Assembly (NCBI GenBank): GCA_039679375.1
Contig: JBDKVA010000135.1
Location: 1 to 17,348 of the forward strand
Origin: JBDKVA01 sp039679375
GTDB taxonomy: Bacteria; Bacillota; Clostridia; Acetivibrionales; DTU013
DNA length: 17,348 nucleotides
Reading direction: 5' to 3'
Shown: positions 13,541 to 17,348 of the stretch, piece after piece
Position numbering within the stretch: the first letter of the stretch is position 1
Layout of the letters: every line of letters starts with the position of its first letter
Position numbers and translations under genes: made by a program
Notes under the pieces: model-generated
What the model saw: only the letters and a program-made list of their open reading frames with translations
What the model was told of the DNA's origin: nothing
Databases searched by the model: none

Positions 13541-14149
13541 ATGAAAAAGCAGGAGATCATTAAAACCTATTATGAGAATAATATGTCAAAAGGCTTGCCT
13601 GAATACGGCATACTCGGCTGGGAAAGCGAAGAGGCCCAAAGACTCAGATTTGACATGCTTTTATCACACATAAATCTGGAGGGGAAATCACTTCTTGATG
13701 TAGGCTGCGGTACGGGAAACCTGCTCGAATATATCAACAGCAAGGGAATAAATGTGTCCTACACCGGCGTGGACATACTGGATAAAATGATAGAAAAGGC
13801 AAGAGATAAGCAGCTGAATGCACAGTTCTACCATATGGACATCTTTAAAAATAATCCCTTCAAAGACGGCGCTTTTGATGTGATTTACACATCCGGTATT
13901 TTCAACCTTAATCTCGGCAACAACAAAGCTTTTCTGAAAAGCGCACTGGAACTGTTCTTCCGGCTGTCCTCCGGGGCTGTTGTATTCAACCTGCTGCATT
14001 GTGCGTCTCCGGACAGGGAGGATAAATATTATTACTTTCATCCGGATGAGGTCAGTGAAATCCTTTCTGATTTTTCAAATATGATCTGTAAAGTTGAGTT
14101 TGTAGAGGCTTATCTTAAAAATGACTTTACCGTTGTATGCAGAAAGTGA
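13541..14149 (+). CDS. class I SAM-dependent methyltransferase
   Basis: This 202-residue Rossmann-fold methyltransferase has motif I LLDVGCGTGN at residues 51-60, the acidic residue at the end of strand 2 at Asp78 (YTGVDILDKM), and later strands ending in DVIYTSGIFN. There is no signal peptide. It belongs to the Methyltransf_11/25 type, whose substrates range from small molecules to rRNA and quinones, and nothing here fixes the substrate. GGGAG lies about 12 nt upstream of the ATG, slightly far. The gene is divergent from hydE with 136 bp between starts and seems to be transcribed alone. Confidence 0.88.
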   Translation: MKKQEIIKTYYENNMSKGLPEYGILGWESEEAQRLRFDMLLSHINLEGKSLLDVGCGTGNLLEYINSKGINVSYTGVDILDKMIEKARDKQLNAQFYHMDIFKNNPFKDGAFDVIYTSGIFNLNLGNNKAFLKSALELFFRLSSGAVVFNLLHCASPDREDKYYYFHPDEVSEILSDFSNMICKVEFVEAYLKNDFTVVCRK

Positions 14150-14318
14150 AGTAAGCTTTCTGATGAGTAAGCTTTACCTCCATATGCCCCTAATATAATT
14201 AATTGTGCGCTTTTGCTGTTATGTGCTCATAAATGTGATATTATGTTATCAGATAAAGCTACTACGATGTATTTTCTGAATATGTAAAGCAAAAATATGA
14301 TATATGGAGTAGATACCA

Positions 14319-16052
14319 ATGCTGTCAAAACCTCTTTATGATGTAAGATCCATAGAAAATTTTAAAGATCTACTGGAAAAAAGTGCAGCTGCATTTGCAG
14401 AGAAAGCCGCTTTTTGGGTGAGAGCAGAAGACGGTTCATTCAGAAGTATAACATATAAACATTTTAAAAATGATGTGGATGCTCTTGGGGCAGCATTGGT
14501 TTCAATAGGGCTTAGAGACGGTTTTATCGCAGTCATGGGAGAAAACCGTTACGAATGGTGTGTTTCATACCTGGCTGTGACAAACCACACAGGGGTCGTC
14601 GTGCCCCTTGATAAAGAGCTGCCTGTTCTAGAGAAAGGTAATCTGCTGCAAAGGAGCGGTGCGGGCGCTCTCATATTTTCGGGACGCTATGCAAAGGATG
14701 TGATCACATTAAAGGATGCAGGAAGCCCCGTCAGGTATTTTATCAGTATGGATTCGGACGAGGACACGGAGGAGTTCTTATCGTACAAAAAGCTCCTTGA
14801 AAAGGGAAGGCAATTACTGGAGCAAAATAGCATTGATCTTAACAAATATAAGATAGACAATACGGCTCTCAGCGTGCTTCTTTTTACTTCAGGCACCACT
14901 GATCTTGCAAAAGGCGTCATGCTTTCGCAAAAAAATATTTGTTCAAACATCATGGCTGTTTTAAAAACAGTTCATGTTGACAGCGAAGATATATCACTTT
15001 CGATTCTTCCGATTCATCATACATACGAGTGTACGCTGGGCTTTCTGGCGATGATCCACTGCGGCGGCACCATAGCCTTTAACGAAGGCCTAAGGCATAT
15101 TCAAAAGAATTTTCGTGAAGTAAAGCCAACGATTCTTGTAACTGTGCCTCTTCTGCTTGAAAACATGCATAAAAAGATTTGGGAGCAAGCGGGGAAGAAG
15201 CCTGGTATGAAGCTGCTGCTCAAAGTGATGATGGGGCTTGGGAAGGCTCTTAAAGCAGTAGGAATTGATATCAGGCGCGCTATGTTCGGAACCATACACC
15301 GGAGCTTTGGAGGACGGTTGAGATTGATTGTGACCGGTGCGGCAGCTATAAACCCGGAGGTTTCAAACGGGTTGAACAGCATGGGATTTAAGGTGCTGCA
15401 GGGTTACGGCCTGACTGAATGCTCACCTTTAGTCATAGGCGAAAGAGATAAATTCTACGGGAATGCCTCCGTTGGTTTGCCTCTGCCGGGGGTTGAGGTC
15501 AGGATAGAAAATGCGGATGAGAATGGAGTAGGCGAAATTGTAACAAAGGGCGATAATGTCATGCTTGGCTATTATAAAAATGATGAAGCGACAAATAAAT
15601 ACCTCAGAGACGGCTGGTTCCATACAGGCGATCTGGGCAGGATTGATCCGTCAGGCGCTTACTATATAACCGGAAGACTGAAAAATGTAATCGTTACAAA
15701 AAACGGTAAAAATATCTTCCCGGAGGAAGTGGAATCCTATATAAACAGAAGTCCCTATGTGCTTGAATCACTCGTTGCCGGTTACGATGATGATAAATCG
15801 GGTGAGACAGTGGTGGGCGCGCATATTTTACCCAATATTGAAGCAATAAAGGAAAAGCTGAAATTGCCCAATATTTCTAAAGAAGACATCATGAAAGTCA
15901 TATCCGAGGTTATTAAAAATACCAATAGAGATATGCCTTTATATAAGCGCATCAGTACTTTTACCATACGCGACAGTGATTTTATAAAGACAACAACACT
16001 TAAAATAAAACGGTATGCTGAAAATGCAAAGATGAAGCTAAAAGGTAATTGA
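14319..16052 (+). CDS. long-chain acyl-CoA synthetase / AMP-forming ligase
   Basis: This 577-residue member of the adenylate-forming (ANL) family activates a fatty acid with ATP to acyl-AMP and then acyl-CoA. The phosphate loop is TSGTTDLAKG at 190-199, where the family norm is TSGTTGxPKG, so Asp and Ala replace Gly and Pro. GYGLTE follows at 362-367, HTGD at 435-438, and the C-terminal catalytic Lys562 in TTTLKIKR. The TLKIKR ending and the overall pattern fit bacterial FadD-like long-chain ligases rather than acetyl-CoA synthetase. GGAG lies about 10 nt before the ATG. It converges on the M14 peptidase gene with a 5-nt gap. Chain-length preference is not visible. Confidence 0.92.
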   Translation: MLSKPLYDVRSIENFKDLLEKSAAAFAEKAAFWVRAEDGSFRSITYKHFKNDVDALGAALVSIGLRDGFIAVMGENRYEWCVSYLAVTNHTGVVVPLDKELPVLEKGNLLQRSGAGALIFSGRYAKDVITLKDAGSPVRYFISMDSDEDTEEFLSYKKLLEKGRQLLEQNSIDLNKYKIDNTALSVLLFTSGTTDLAKGVMLSQKNICSNIMAVLKTVHVDSEDISLSILPIHHTYECTLGFLAMIHCGGTIAFNEGLRHIQKNFREVKPTILVTVPLLLENMHKKIWEQAGKKPGMKLLLKVMMGLGKALKAVGIDIRRAMFGTIHRSFGGRLRLIVTGAAAINPEVSNGLNSMGFKVLQGYGLTECSPLVIGERDKFYGNASVGLPLPGVEVRIENADENGVGEIVTKGDNVMLGYYKNDEATNKYLRDGWFHTGDLGRIDPSGAYYITGRLKNVIVTKNGKNIFPEEVESYINRSPYVLESLVAGYDDDKSGETVVGAHILPNIEAIKEKLKLPNISKEDIMKVISEVIKNTNRDMPLYKRISTFTIRDSDFIKTTTLKIKRYAENAKMKLKGN

Positions 16053-16057
16053 TAATC

Positions 16058-17329
16058 TCACACCACCGCGCCGAGCAGCAGGATTCCTTCATTTTCCCGG
16101 TAAATACCCGGCAGCTGGCCGATAGGCAACGGATTAACACCTCTTCCGACCTCAATGGTATATCCTGGTCTTCTATATTCCTGCAGGAACCAGTCCTTAT
16201 AGCCCGCATAGGCTGCCTCCGGCGTACCGGTTTCTACACTGTAGCCGCTTATGGCCGCAAATTGATTTGCGATGGTCAGCGCACGCGGCGGCGCATAATT
16301 CATGAACTGCCAGTATATGACTTCACCCTGGGTATGGTAGGCGATCACGATCCGGAAATTGTGAGCCCTTGTAAAGTCCACCATAGCTCTGGATTCCGGC
16401 TCGGAAAGCGGCGCGTCGCCACCGAAATCCCGTGGAGCCGGGCTGGTGATGCCCAGCCTTATTTCCTCCTCTTTTTCCCTTTCCCACTCTGCAGGATAAT
16501 TCAGATTCAGATCCACGCCTCTGATATTCGCCTTCCACACGCTTGGCAGCGGAAGCCCGGTTTTGTTGAGCTGTGCAGCCCTGATAAATGCGGGATCTTC
16601 GTAATCCGGCCAATATGCCACAAGATCCACGCCGTCGGGGTTTACCAGCGGGACAATGTAGATGCTGGTCCGGTTGAACATTTCCCTGATATTGTAGCCA
16701 AGAATGCTGCTGCCGGTAGAGTAGGCCTTTGAATAATTATCAATGAATTCCATCAACACAGGCGTTGTTATAGATTCATTGGCATGGTGGGACGCGTTAT
16801 AGGACACCTCCATCGAGCCCCTGCCAAGCCTTATGTAGTAGAGCTCCCTGCCCATCACACTTTTTCCGATGGATCCGGTTTCAATAAACGGGTATCTTGC
16901 CTTTAGCCCCTGTATCTGCCGCTGGACGATTTCATAGGTTGGAGCCACATCCAGCGTTACCACATCGATTCCATAAGGCACGGTGATTCTCTGACCGACG
17001 GCAAGGCTTTCGGGTCTTATTCCGGGATTTGCCGTGAGGATTGCGGTTACGGTAGTGTAATAGCTGCGTGCAATATTGTATAATGTATCTCCCGGGCGGA
17101 TAGTATAGGTATCGTAACCCCTTTGCAGCCTGTCAAGGACACTCCAGGTGGCAGGTCCGACCACGCCGTCGGCCGCAAGGCCGTTGTTGCGCTGAAAAGC
17201 AGTTACCGCGAGGGCTGTTTGCCTGCCGAAAATACCGTCAACAGCACCTGCATTATAACCTATCCTGTTCAACAAGCTCTGAACCAGCCTGACGTCCGGC
17301 CCCCTGGAGCCCTGTGCCAATGTTTGCAT
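16058..17329 (-). CDS. PG-binding / LysM / M14 peptidase (endopeptidase I-like)
   Basis: This 423-residue modular cell-wall enzyme has a peptidoglycan-binding type 1 domain (about 5-68), a LysM domain (about 73-118, starting YTIRPGDTLYNIA), and a zinc carboxypeptidase M14 domain (about 128-423). The zinc ligands are His182 and Glu185 (HHANE) and His332 (YHTQG); the catalytic Glu393 lies in YTIEVGRG. It resembles gamma-D-glutamyl-L-diamino acid endopeptidase I, which cuts the stem peptide between D-Glu and meso-diaminopimelate. There is no signal peptide: the protein begins directly with the wall-binding repeat, as in the Lysinibacillus sporulation enzyme, which suggests mother-cell synthesis. 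GGAG lies 4 nt before the ATG. All catalytic residues are present. Confidence 0.93.
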   Translation of the reverse strand: MQTLAQGSRGPDVRLVQSLLNRIGYNAGAVDGIFGRQTALAVTAFQRNNGLAADGVVGPATWSVLDRLQRGYDTYTIRPGDTLYNIARSYYTTVTAILTANPGIRPESLAVGQRITVPYGIDVVTLDVAPTYEIVQRQIQGLKARYPFIETGSIGKSVMGRELYYIRLGRGSMEVSYNASHHANESITTPVLMEFIDNYSKAYSTGSSILGYNIREMFNRTSIYIVPLVNPDGVDLVAYWPDYEDPAFIRAAQLNKTGLPLPSVWKANIRGVDLNLNYPAEWEREKEEEIRLGITSPAPRDFGGDAPLSEPESRAMVDFTRAHNFRIVIAYHTQGEVIYWQFMNYAPPRALTIANQFAAISGYSVETGTPEAAYAGYKDWFLQEYRRPGYTIEVGRGVNPLPIGQLPGIYRENEGILLLGAVV

Positions 17330-17348
17330 CGATCTCCATCCCTTTGCC

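Noticed and set aside
14150..14318. Terminator or promoter ahead of the acyl-CoA ligase
   Set aside because: A short repeated AGTAAGCTTT (about 14151 and 14166) and AT-rich stretches are present, but no well-spaced promoter pair or stem with a T-tract could be defined.
16049..16732. 227-codon + strand ORF opposite the M14 peptidase
   Set aside because: It is an antisense shadow of the M14 domain, which has all its catalytic residues.

Overview
The window looks like a chromosomal segment of a clostridial Firmicute. This is suggested by purine-rich Shine-Dalgarno sites, several TTG starts, a HydE-type [FeFe]-hydrogenase maturase, a LysM/M14 peptidoglycan hydrolase without signal peptide of the kind linked to sporulation, a ROK regulator and long-chain acyl-CoA ligase, and moderate GC that is visibly lower across the glycosyltransferase genes (about 4.1-7.8 kb). 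No rRNA, tRNA, CRISPR array or transposase gene is visible.

Layout. Positions 1-700 carry no convincing protein gene. Positions 8-344 instead hold dense, mutually consistent base pairing (a three-way junction and a long stem whose wobble pairs all favour the + strand), followed by a palindromic repeat (373-436) and a perfect 12-bp hairpin (456-482). A good sigma-A-like promoter (625-654) then leads to a + strand cluster: a radical SAM enzyme (714), a 12-cysteine small protein (1656) and a PlsC-type acyltransferase (1974). A ROK repressor (2697-3887) converges on it. A palindromic 108-bp element (3997-4104) lies behind the ROK gene.

The centrepiece is 4138-9824, two divergent operons. The leftward operon (7732 to 4138) encodes a GT39/ArnT-like GT-C glycosyltransferase, a DPM1/GtrB-like polyprenyl-phosphate glycosyltransferase and a GtrA-family flippase. 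This is a full three-component set for glycosylating a polymer or lipid outside the membrane. It ends with an uncharacterised 75-aa Pro/Ser-rich protein, coupled by an ATGA overlap and preceded by a near-consensus Shine-Dalgarno. The rightward operon encodes an OmpR-type response regulator and a histidine kinase. The intergenic region holds two divergent copies of one promoter design: two hexamers with 11-bp periodicity (TTTAAG-N5-TTTAAG and TTTAAG-N5-ATTAAG), each followed after exactly 10 nt by TATAAT or TACAAT. I infer that the regulator controls both its own operon and the glycosylation operon.

The right part holds separate genes: a C45-like Ntn hydrolase (10017), a cyclophilin (11801), hydE (12340-13404, minus), a SAM-dependent methyltransferase (13541), a long-chain acyl-CoA ligase (14319) and, converging on it, a PG-binding/LysM/M14 peptidase (16058-17329). 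Three convergent pairs end within 5-17 bp of each other.
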